From the NCBI GenBank assembly GCA_950097015.1, contig CATNEN010000038.1:8256001-8320000 (forward strand): a DNA stretch of 64,000 nucleotides, written 5' to 3'. Of this stretch, positions 1-11,000 are shown in pieces. This DNA comes from Macrostomum hystrix. Taxonomy: Eukaryota > Platyhelminthes > Macrostomidae. The notes beneath the pieces are model-generated. The model was given only the letters and a program-made list of their open reading frames with translations, did not search any database and had not been told where the DNA came from. The translations under genes were made by a program, and so were the position numbers. The stretch's first letter is position 1. The number at the start of each line of letters is the position of its first letter.

Positions 1-1150
1 TTTTTTAACAAACTGAACTAACTTGTCACCTCAATAAGCTAAATTGCTCCCCATCGAGTAGCCCCAAAAAGATTTCCCTCTGGGGTGACAACCTAAGCAG
101 AAAAAATGCTTACTGCCTGCCCAGCAGCAGAGAACCAAAAGAAAAGCATACTACCAATATTCCATCTGCAAGAATGTTTTAGCCTCCCCCCTTAGGTACA
201 AAAACCTAAAGAGAGAAAGAGATCACTTTATATTAACAAAGATGCATACAATTTGAATCGAATGCTACGGTTACAGGCAGGTGCAAGTGAGTTAAATGTA
301 ACGGTTCCCCGTTTCATTTTCAGATTTACTTTCGAAATATAGCACACTGGCCCTGTCCACCAAATCACATGAAAATTTACAGCCTTCGAAGAGTGATCAG
401 TGAGCATCAAATTTGGAATCGATTCGTCGTACCTGCATGCACCTGCCGATTGTGCATTATAACCAATTCTCAAACTTCCTAATGTTGCAGGCTTTTTACA
501 AGCACAGGTGCCGATTACAGATGAGAAAGGTCGAATTTATGTTGCCACAGCGAGACATTGAATTATAGATTCAATTGTGCATACTCGACAGAAGGGTGGC
601 TACAGCTGTGGCGTCTTTGTATGCCTCTTTGTTCGAATGCTTGTCTTTGACCAGTAATCACAAGGACTGTGTCTCCACAAATGACGGCGAAAGGTTTTGT
701 TTGTGTTCCGTGAGAATATGGTTGGTACCGAAACTTAACAGACCTGAGAAAAATAATTATCACCTTGAACTCAGTAATGAATATCCGATTATGTCTTGCG
801 TATGCAATAATTTTGAAGGTTTCATGCACGCACTATAGTATACCAACAGTAGATCCTTTAATATTAATTAATTTTTCTTCAATTAAAATATTACGCAGGT
901 CAGCGCGTATCCTAGGCTTAATATTGCATATCTTGATAAGCACTCTTGTTATTAGAGAGTTTTAAGCTATTCTACATTGAGTACACCACAGCTTAGGCAT
1001 TTCGCAGTTTTTTGCCCTATTTTTTTAATGATAAATATATTTGAAAGCCGTTAAACGATGCGCATACTTATATTATTGTCCTGTAAGGCGAACGTTTCAC
1101 CCTAATTCTACAACAACTTCTCATATTTCAGTGTTAGCTGTACTCTTCTG
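1..1150. other. No recognisable gene or element
   Basis: AT-rich sequence with only short open frames on both strands. None shows a known motif, convincing splice sites or repeat structure. I see nothing to annotate here. Confidence 0.5.
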
Positions 1151-1261
1151 CGGTTCAGTTGCCTATGTCAAATTGTTTGGTACTTTTATGGCTTATTGAA
1201 CTATATCCCATGCCAAGATCCCAAAGAGAATCCTCGCAACTGATCCCCATCGAGATGGATT

Positions 1262-2455
1262 GCCATACATCCATCAGCTACCGGGTCCTGATCCCCATCA
1301 TGCAGGGTTGCCACACATCCATCAGCTACCTGGTCCTGATCCCCATCATGCAGGGTTGCCACACATCCATCAGCTACCTGGTCCTGATCCCCATCATGCA
1401 GGGTTGCCACACATCCATCAGCTACCTGGTCCTGATCCCCATCATGCAGGGTTGCCACACATCCATCAGCTACCTGGTCCTGATCCCCATCATGCAGGGT
1501 TGCCACACATCCATCAGCTACCTGGTCCTGATCCCCATCATGCAGGGTTGCCACACATCCATCAGCTACCGGGTCCTGATCCCCATCATGCAGGGTTGCC
1601 ACACATCCATCAGCTACCGGATCCTGATCCCCATCATGCAGGGTTGCCACACATCCATCAGCTACCGGATCCTGATCCCCATCATGCAGGGTTGCCACAC
1701 ATCCATCAGCTACCGGATCCTGATCCCCATCATGCAGGGTTGCCACACATCCATCAGCTACCGGGTCCTGATCCCCATCATGCAGGGTTGCCACACATCC
1801 ATCAGCTACCGGGTCCTGATCCCCATCATGCAGGGTTGCCACACATCCATCAGCTACCGGGTCCTGATCCCCATCATGCAGGGTTCCCACACATCCATCA
1901 GCTACCGGGTCCTGATCCCCATCATGCAGGGTTGCCACACATCCATCAGCTACCGGATCCTGATCCCCATCATGCAGGGTTGCCACACATCCATCAGCTA
2001 CCGGATCCTGATCCCCATCATGCAGGGTTGCCACACATCCATCAGCTACCGGGCCCTGATCCCCATCATGCAGGGTTGCCACACATCCATCAGCTACCGG
2101 GTCCTGATCCCCATCATGCAGGGTTGCCACACATCCATCAGCTACCGGATCCTGATCCCCATCATGCAGGGTTGCCACACATCCATCAGCTACCTGGTCC
2201 TGATCCCCATCATGCAGGGTTGCCACACATCCATCAGCTACCGGATCCTGATCCCCCTCATGCAGGGTTGCCACACATCCATCAGCTACCTGGTCCTGAT
2301 CCCCATCATGCAGGGTTGCCACACATCCATCAGCTACCGGATCCTGATCCCCATCATGCAGGGTTGCCACACATCCATCAGCTACCTGGTCCTGATCCCC
2401 ATCATGCAGGGTTGCCACACATCCATCAGCTACCGGATCCTGATCCCCATCATGC
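1262..2455. repeat. 48-bp minisatellite, about 25 copies
   Basis: Tandem array with a 48-bp unit containing CATCCATCAGCTACC and CCCCATCATGCAGGG. Copies differ mainly at one short site that reads CCGGGTCC, CCTGGTCC or CCGGATCC, and the variants are clustered, which suggests local duplication. Because 48 is a multiple of three and the unit lacks stops in several frames, the array reads through as 16-residue repeats on both strands. Those open frames are a by-product of unit length. I see no flanking unique coding sequence, start context or splice sites supporting a real protein. Confidence 0.95.
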
Positions 2456-2519
2456 ATATCCATGCATCCCCTATATTTATGGATTTAGTCTTATTGATTT
2501 TTAAATTTTTCAATTGATT

Positions 2520-3860
2520 TATTGATTTATTCTACAGGTAATGCCATCTTAATTAAGCCTTATTCGACGCATTACCGATATAGCGGGTCATATGCAGACC
2601 CGATGCATTCATGTACTTAGATATGACAGCGGGGTCAGACATGATTCATTCTCGATTCTCGATTTCTCGCGTATTGTAGGGCTGGGGCAGTATTGAAAGG
2701 TTTGACGCAGACAAAGGCCGAAATTTAGCAATAAAAACAACGTTCCGACTTTGGCCCAGATTAGGCGTTAATCTATTCTGGGCCGGCCGAGACACCCACC
2801 TCAGCCCGCTCACTTGGACCTGGCAGCCAGGTGTACATAGCCAGGTGTACATAGCCAGGTGTACATAGCCAGGTGTACATTCAGTGATACGAGTTAATAG
2901 TAAACAATGGCATATACGCGGCGCACTACAGTTGCTATTGATAATCAGTAGGTGCTGTTAAGTAAGTTTGCTCACAGTTTCGCTTGGTACAGTTGAGTAG
3001 GGTGAGTAGTAGGGTGCTTTAAATAAATTTGAATAGGGAAACTGCTCAAAAAATCGTATTTCCGCTACAGTCAGTAGAGTTTTGTAGAGTTTTGTAGATT
3101 CGGTATAAATTTCTGCATTTGATGAGGAGTGGCACATTGAACTCATGCTTCTGGTTGGAGTGTATTTTAATATATTTATTGTGTAATACTTATGAACAGT
3201 AATTATAACAGTTTATGACGCATTTTCGCATGCTTGAATGGCAGTCAGTCTGGGTGCAAAAAAAACAGATAATTTTGATAGAATCGTCAATTAAGGAAAC
3301 TGGGGTTCTAAGAGCTATGATATGATAACATTTTTGGGACTGTCTACCCAGCTACTGTAATAAATTGGCTGAGGTGACAACCAGATAGACATATTTGAGT
3401 CTTGAACATATTCTGCATGAATAATTGATCGGCCACTAGTGAGAGCAAAAACTAATGAACGAACAGTTTCTTTTATTATTTATTGACAATGATAAATTAA
3501 TTCACACAGAATATGAAATTCAAATTCATCTACTCGAGCTTAATAATCAGAATTGCAAGGCTATGCTAGAATTTCGAGCTCTAAAATCACTCGAAAATGA
3601 GCAGTTGTGATGAATCTCTGGCTGATCACGAAAAGAAATTCGCTTAGAGCAACAATCTCAATGTAGTCAGTGCAGCAGTCGCTGTCTGTGTCCTGCCCCT
3701 TCACAGCAGCACCAGCAGCAGCAGTCGCTGGTATGCTAACAATCAAGTAGCATCACACGGACTCGAAGCCTTTAGTTTTCTGAAATCAGAGCAACCTTGA
3801 GCACTCATTCAGTATCAGAAATGTAACGGAAACACTACTGACAAGTAGCATTGTAGCTAA
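2520..3860. other. Intergenic, nothing recognised
   Basis: Apart from the four 14-bp repeats at 2825-2880, I see no gene, RNA or mobile element. A short CAG/CAGCAG run lies near 3700-3725. Confidence 0.45.
2825..2880. repeat. 14-bp short tandem repeat, 4 copies
   Basis: Four exact copies of AGCCAGGTGTACAT in an otherwise unremarkable stretch (2520-3860) in which I see no gene. Confidence 0.9.
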
Positions 3861-3867
3861 GAAGTCA

Positions 3868-4826
3868 TTTTAGCCAAGTAGCCATTGTAGCCAAGTAGCC
3901 ACTGTAGCCAAGTAGCCACTGTAGCCAAGTAGCCATTGTAGCCAAGTAGCCACTGTAGCCAAGTAGCCATTGTAGCCAAGTAGCCACTGTAACCAAGTAG
4001 GCATTGTAGCCAAGTAGCCATTGTAGCCAAGTAGGCACTGTAGCCAAGTAGCCACTGTAGCCAAGTAGCCACTGTAGCCAAGTAGCCACTGTAGCCAAGT
4101 AGCCATAGTAGCCAAGTAGCCACTGTAGCCAAGTAGGCACTGTAGCCAAGTAGCCACTGTAGCCAAGTAGCCATAGTAGCCAAGTAGCCATAGTAGCCAA
4201 GTAGCCACGTAGCCAAGTAGCAAAGTAGCCATTTTAGCCAAGTAGCCACTGTAGCCAAGTAGCCACTGTAGCCAAGTAGGCACTGTAGCCAAGTAGCCAT
4301 TGTAGCCAAGTAGCCACTGTAGCCAAGTAGCCACTGTAGCCAAGTAGGCACTGTAGCCAAGTAGCCATTGTAGCCAAGTAGCCACTGTAGCCAAGTAGCC
4401 ACTGTAGCCAAGTAGCCACTGTAGCCAAGTAGCCACTGAAGCCAAGTAGCCACTGTAGCCAAGTAGCCATTGTAGCCAAGTAGCCATTGTAGCCAAGTAG
4501 CCATAGTAGCCAAGTAGCCATTGTTGCCAAGTAGCCACTGTAGCCAAGTAGGCACTGTAGCCAAGTAGCCATTGTAGCCAAGTAGCCACTGTAGCCAAGT
4601 AGCCACTGTAGCCAAGTAGGCACTGTAGCCAAGTAGCCATTGTAGCCAAGTAGCCACTGTAGCCAAGTAGCCACTGTAGCCAAGTAGCCACTGTAGCCAA
4701 GTAGCCACTGAAGCCAAGTAGCCACTGTAGCCAAGTAGCCATTGTAGCCAAGTAGCCATTGTAGCCAAGTAGCCATAGTAGCCAAGTAGCCATTGTTGCC
4801 AAGTAGCCATTGTTGCCAAGTAGTCA
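3868..4826. repeat. 17-bp minisatellite, about 56 copies
   Basis: Tandem array of TAGCCAAGTAGCCACTG and close variants (ATTG, ATAG, GGCACTG). A rare variant ending CTGAA occurs at 4436 and again at 4708, exactly 272 bp (16 units) apart with matching neighbours. The array therefore has a higher-order duplication. On the minus strand it reads through in several frames as Trp/Leu/Tyr-rich 17-residue repeats, which is an effect of the unit. It lies just 3' of the stop codon of the lectin/Ig gene, so it may be in that gene's 3' UTR or downstream flank. Confidence 0.95.
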
Positions 4827-4909
4827 TCGAGATTAATGGATAAGCAACGTGGCATTGCAGTCGGACAGGACTGTCCCTGTTTGCTCGCTGAAGTGACTCG
4901 TTGACTCAC

Positions 4910-5014
4910 CTAATTAGCAGGATGAGACACCTCAGGTGACACTTTCGATTCCTCCTGAATGCCTGAGCTTAGGTTGAGCCCGGCTGCTGAAGGCTCAGTT
5001 GAAGGCACTCGGAG
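4910..5014 (-). CDS. Last exon: 34-residue cytoplasmic tail and stop
   Basis: Acceptor TTGCAG at 5020-5015; exon of 35 codons in phase 0 ending with TAG at 4912-4910. The tail is Ser/Pro/Glu-rich with no tyrosine motif (no ITIM or ITAM). It joins the TM exon through a 67-bp intron. Confidence 0.55.
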   Translation of the reverse strand, partial: LRVPSTEPSAAGLNLSSGIQEESKVSPEVSHPAN

Positions 5015-8000
5015 CTGCAATGGAAAGGTTCAGAGCCGTCAGCTGCTGAAGGGCACGATCGCCACATTTTCATGTACTGACCTTCGAGATGAGCAGAAAG
5101 CATGCAGCGCAGACGACTGACACAACAACCAAAAACAGGATGGCTGAGACAACAATCGTGAAAGTCGTGAGCCCAGTCCCAGGGCAGACGAGTCGAGCTA
5201 TGGTGTAAACAGGTGAGCCGAAAGTCATGTTCTCAGGGAGGTTCTGTGCCGCACTGCAGTTGACAAAGACTTCGCTCCTGCTCATGTCATGCTCAACACC
5301 GCTGTCGAGCGACCACGTGCTAAGGATGCTCCTGTTGTCTGACACCTGCAGTTTCATATATTACAGGGTGTTGCAACCAAGTCTTTCAAGAATCATACGG
5401 AATGCAACTCACCAGTGAAAGCCGAGAGACATGTTCTGTAGCCAAGTAGCCATTGTGGCCAAGTAGCCACTGTAGCCATTGTTTCATTTGAGAGAATTTT
5501 TTTTCCTTGACTTGAAAATTGCACTTGTGCTCAGGCATTGGGTGAGAAGCCGATGATCTGAACTGTACCGTCATTCTTGTCATGCTTTTGCAGAATTCCA
5601 GGAATTTTATCGATAGACTCGATGGCGGGTCTGGCGGGAATTTTGAGGTGCTTTCATAAATTGCAGCTGACATATTTATTATGAGGAGCAAATATTAGAA
5701 AAATTCAGGATGCTCACTCACACAGCACATTGACTGGGGTCTGCGTCTGCACAGAGCCAAGGCTGCAAGAGTAGTTTCCTGAGTGCTCAGGGAGTGCTCG
5801 AACCACTGCAGTCTTGTGATTTTTAATGCAGTTACCGTTCGGAAGGCAGAGCTGGAGCCCGCTTGAGTATGAGCACAGCATTGAGCTGTTGCAGTGCAGC
5901 TCGCAGCTCACAGAGAACCTCGAGTTGACGGCCACAAACTGATCCGCGGTGGCCGCTGAAAAATATTCTGACCAGCTTGTATGATAAACAGATAAACCAA
6001 TAGCGATCGAATGCATTTCATGTGACTGTAGTCTCTGTGACGAGTTAATGGTACAGATGCACTTAAAGGCATTGGAATCTATTATCTATTATCGTTGATG
6101 TGAAGTGAGTTTATCAACGAGTTCATGAATTCCATGAGTCATGGTTGACGGTCAAATCGGCTATTGGCGTTTCAATTGACTTGGCTTTTTGCCAGCATCC
6201 CCGTGGGCATTGTGTCAGTTGAGTTTTGTGCTGTGGGCATTGTGTCAGTTGAGTTTTGTGCTGTGGGCATTTTGTCAGTTGAGTTTTGTGCTGTGGGCAT
6301 TGTGTCAGTTGAGTTTTGTGCTGTGGGCATTGTGTCAGTTGAGTTTTGTGCTGTGGGCATTGTGTCAGGTGAGGTTTTGTGCTGTGGGCATTGTGTCAGT
6401 TGAGGTTTTGTGCTGTGGGCATTGTGTCAGTCCGCTAGAGTTGAAGCACATCTGTGAGTTGTTACAGTGCAGCTCGCAGCTCACAGAGAACCTCGACTTG
6501 AGGGCCACCACCTGATCTACCGAAACCGCTGGAATATAAGTTACCATTGAAATTTCAAGCTCAACTCGTGCACTTCCTGCTTGAGAAATTACTTTACAAT
6601 TGAACTTACTCAGCACACTGACAGTGGATGTTTTTGCAACCGATCCGAATCTGCACATGTAGTCCCCTGAGTTCTCAGGCTGAGCACTGCCAATGTGCAG
6701 CTCATGGCCATTTATGCAGCTGCCGTTGGGAGAGCACAGCTGCAGCTCGCTTGAGCTCGAGTTGAGTTTTACTCCATCGCTGCAGTACAGCAAGCAGCTC
6801 ACACTGAACTTTGAGTTCTGAGGCACCAGCTGAGGCGCTGAGGATTCTGGAGATTTACAAATCATCCAATCGACATTGCTAAATCAAGGAAGTTTTAGAA
6901 TTTCCCTTTCACAACAATAGGTCCATAATAAAAGACCCGAACTCACTCAGATGCATAATCTGAAGTCTGAGATCTGCGAAGCTCATGTAGTCATCAATAT
7001 AAGGTGGCACAGAAATGTTCCTTCGCAGCAGCAAGTACCTCACCTGGAGTTCAGATGAAATCTCAGTGGGATCCAGAACTCATCAGAGCACAACTCAAGG
7101 CACAGAGCAGGTCTCACCTCCGCTAAGCAGTTCACCGTGAAGTTCTCACCAGCCTCGATACGCGCCTGCTTGCTCACCGTCAGGCCGCACCGTCTCCAGA
7201 GATGCTGAGACTCTCTGAACTGGCTGCTCATGTTTCTTGAGCTGCAGTGATCACCGGAGAACAGCTGACTGCTGCTGCTCGATGTCCAGATCTCGATGTC
7301 TCTGGCTCTCGGGTAGAATGTTGTAACGCCATCTAAAAGTGAGTACTTCACGACTAAGCAGTGGAAGCTGATGTGCATGGAAAAACTTGAGCAGTGACTC
7401 ACCCTCTCTGCCCTTTACAGTAACTGATCTGATGAGCACTGACTCATTCAGCTGCACTGCGAACCAATGAAATCCTCCGTCTGCATAGCTTCTGCTTTCG
7501 CTGAAGAAGAACGCGTAGCTGGGGTAATGTTTATTCCTTTCAATACTTTTCTCTTCGGCGTCGCTTCTGGCGTTAAAGCAGGACGTTACTCTGCCGATCG
7601 TCTTGAAGGACGACTGCCAGGAGTTGAGCACTCGGCTCCTGCGAATCGGCAACTCACAGGCTGCAGTTGCCATGGAAACTTGCAATTCAGAAAATAACTC
7701 GAGCAATTCTCTATTATTCCTTATTGTGTTTAAATTGGCTATCAGCCTTTATACTTTAACCAATTTTCCCTGGCTAACTTCTGCATTGTGCTATTTTTTA
7801 TCGTTTGTCTAATTTGTCCGAGCTACGATTTGATGCGCAAAAATGTCTCGCTTTCAGGCCCTTATTATTCTTTGAAAGTTATAAACAAAGTAGAAAATCT
7901 GCTCACAGAGCACGGTGACTGAGATCTGCTTGCTGAAAGAGCCAAGTCTGCATGAGTAATTTCCTGAGTGCTCAGGAAGTGCTTGAGCCGCTGCAATATT

Positions 8001-11000
8001 GTAATCTTTAATGCAGGTACCGTTCGGAAGGCAGAGCTGGAGCCCTCTTGAGCACAGCATTGAGCTGTTGCAGTGAAGCTCGCAGCTCACATTGAAACTC
8101 GAGTTGATGGTCACAACCTGATCCTCGGAGGCCGCTGAAAAAATGTTTTGACCAGCTTGTATGATAAACAGATAAACAAATAGCGATCGTATGCATTTCA
8201 TGTGACTGAAGTCTCTGTGACGAGGTAAAGGCAGGATAGGAATGAAGTATCGATTTTCGTTGATGAGGAGCTAATTTCTCAACGAGTTCATGAATTCCAT
8301 TAATCAGAATGATCGTTGAACTGGCTATTGGCGTTTCAATTGACTTTGGGGTTTTGCTACCCTTCCCTGTCTGTTTCGCTGTCTGCTTAACTTGGATTCT
8401 CCACAGTCAGTTCTGACTTCGCTCTAATTCTATCTAGTTCTCTACATTTTCCGGCTTCTGATTGGTCCGCCTCGCACTTTCTAGCCTCCTCTCTTACCCT
8501 CAGTCTCGCACTCTTTTGTTATCGCCACGCCAACCCCCTCTAGTTGCGAGATTGGTGAGCCAGTAAGGACCAAGGGGAAGCCGAAGCGAAGCGAGTACTT
8601 GGTACTTACGTATGCGAGAAATCTATATGATAAGATTGGGTAACAACTGCACACACTGAAAACGACGTTTTCTGAATTGTAAATGCCACCGTTTGAGAAT
8701 GAAGTGTTGTAAAGGGATGCGGTTTTCGCTAAAATGTGTAAAACACCTGGGCCTATTGGGCCAGGCATGCTTGGTTGTCACGGACGCGTTTTTTGGTTAC
8801 CATGGCAACGGAAAAGTGCACTTTTTCGAGTGGCTCGAAAATTGTGTTCTTAAAAAATAAGTATTGAGTATATGGTGCTGCCTAACGATCTATATGAGCT
8901 TAAGCGGGCATTTATAGGCTACAGTAATATGATAATTATTTTAAGTGCATTTGCTCTTTTGTACATGAGAAGGTGAAAAACGTGTTTTTTGAGGTGCAAA
9001 AAAGTACATTTTTTCAAAAGTTTGGCAGGAAGCAGCTCAAAGGCAGCTCAAAAGCTGCTGAACTGTTTGCAGGACATCTGGGGCTGTCTGATGAAGGCAA
9101 GCATTTTATCAGGTATGCACCTTTAGTACAAAAGTACACGTGTACTTTAAAAGTGCCTTTTGTATAGGTGCACTTTGAGGCCCTACTAAGTAAGGAAGCA
9201 ATGCATTTTCTGCTTGGTTTTGCATGTTTTTAGAATCAACTGGATGTCCTCTAAATTGCTGCGTTGGTTTCGGCTTGTTTAAGTGCACTGCTTTAAATAT
9301 GCCCGGCTTTAATGTTCAAAAACGTGTTTTTGGTCATTTTTGGTCATTGTTTGACTCATAAAAGGAGCCCTAACAATTGTGCGTTTTATGGTGCTGCTTA
9401 GCCGCCTGTTTGCCATTGTTGCCAACATATTCATTAACGATTCCGTAAATTATCAAGTTTTCATGACATGCTGGTTGTGAGCTAGGCTGCTAAAACCTTC
9501 ATTTTTTTCACCTATACAAATTTTTAAAAGGGCTTTTTGCAAAGCCCTTTCCATTTCATTTCCATTTCCATTTCAAGAAGAAGGAAACCAAATACTCGTA
9601 CAATACACAACAAGTGAAAAATTATACAAATTTAGGTTAGGGTTCGTCTTCGAAAGTACCTATGGAAAAGCTTGCATTCGCTCGGCTTCCCCTTGGTCCT
9701 TGCTGGCTCACCCATCTCGCAATGAAGATTGTATCTTCATAACTATAGCCTAGTCTGTCCAACTTAACCAGGCGTATATTCGAGTCGTATATAGCCAAGG
9801 GCACAGAGCCCTGTCACTTTCGCTTCTCTTCTCTTCATTGGCAACCGGCAGGCCAGCTTAAAAAATTATTACTTCTCTTAATTTCTCGACAACTCCTTCC
9901 AAGCATTTCTGAAAATAACTCGAGCAATTCTCTATAATTCCTTATTGTGTTTAAATTGGCTTTCAGCCTTTATACTTTAACCAATTTTCCCTGGCTAACT
10001 TCTGCATTGTGCTATTTTTTTCCGTTTTCAAATTTTTCGAGCTATGATTCGAAGGGTAAAAAATTCCCACTTTCAGGCCCTTACAATACTTTAAAAAGTT
10101 ATAAACAAAGTAGAAAATCTGCTCACAGAGCACGGCGACTGAGGTCTTCTTGCTGACAGAGCCAAGTCTGCAAGAGTAATTTCCAGAGTGATCAGGCAGA
10201 GCTTGAGCCACTGCAATCTTGTGTTCTGCAATGCAGTTACCGTTCGGTAGGCAGAGCTGGAGCCCTGTTGAGTTTGAGCACAGCATTGAGTTGTTGCAGT
10301 GCAGCTCGCAGCTCACAGAGAACCTAGACTTGAGGGCCACCACCTGATCTGCCGAAACCGCTGGAATATAAGTTACCATTGAAATTTCAAGCTCAACTCG
10401 TGCACTTCCTGCTTGAGAAATTACTTTACAATTGAACTTACTCAGCACACTGACAGTGGATGTTTTTGCAACCGATCCGAATCTGCACATGTAGTCCCCT
10501 GAGTTCTCAGGCTGAGCACTGCCAATGTGCAGCTCATGGCCATTTATGCAGCTGCCGTTGGGAGAGCACAGCTGCAGCTCGCTTGAGCTCGAGTTGAGTT
10601 TTACTCCATCGCTGCAGTACAGCAAGCAGCTCACACTGAACTTTGAGTTCTGAGGCACCAGCTGAGGCGCTGAGGATTCTGGAGATTTACAAATCATCCA
10701 ATCGACATTGCTAAATCAAGGAAGTTTTAGAATTTCCCTTTCACAACAATAGGTCCATAATAAAAGACCCGAACTCACTCAGATGCATAATCTGAAGTCT
10801 GAGATCTGCGAAGCTCATGTACTCATCAGTATAAGGTGACACAGAAATGTTCCTTCGCAGCAGCAAGTACCTCACCTGGAGTTCAGATGAAATCTCAGTG
10901 GGATCCAGAACTCATCAGAGCACAACTCAAGGCACAGAGCAGGTCTCACCTCCGCTAAGCAGTTCACCGTGAAGTTCTCACCAGCCTCGATACGCGCCTG

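Larger units (their letters stand above)
6500..7680. repeat. Duplicated block, copy 1 (copy 2 at 10332-11512)
   Basis: About 1.18 kb matches 10332-11512 at a constant offset of 3832 bp with only scattered substitutions, in introns as well as exons. The duplication is therefore recent. The neighbouring segment 7690-8110 in turn matches 9913-10330, so block order differs between the two places: at least two duplication steps or a rearrangement are needed. Confidence 0.85.

Noticed and set aside
3857-4909. Long Trp/Leu/Tyr-repeat open frames on the minus strand
   Set aside because: They come entirely from the 17-bp minisatellite, are open in several frames at once and lack independent coding signals.
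7854-8201. ORF that looks like a signal peptide plus Ig domain (a possible separate small gene)
   Set aside because: The leader-like part covers the intron 3' end and acceptor. In the sister copy near 5960 it is out of frame. Kept as an internal Ig exon, with the alternative noted.
9527-9550. Hairpin followed by T-containing sequence resembling a bacterial terminator
   Set aside because: The sequence is eukaryotic and no transcript ends there. It is only a palindrome inside a transposon-like element.
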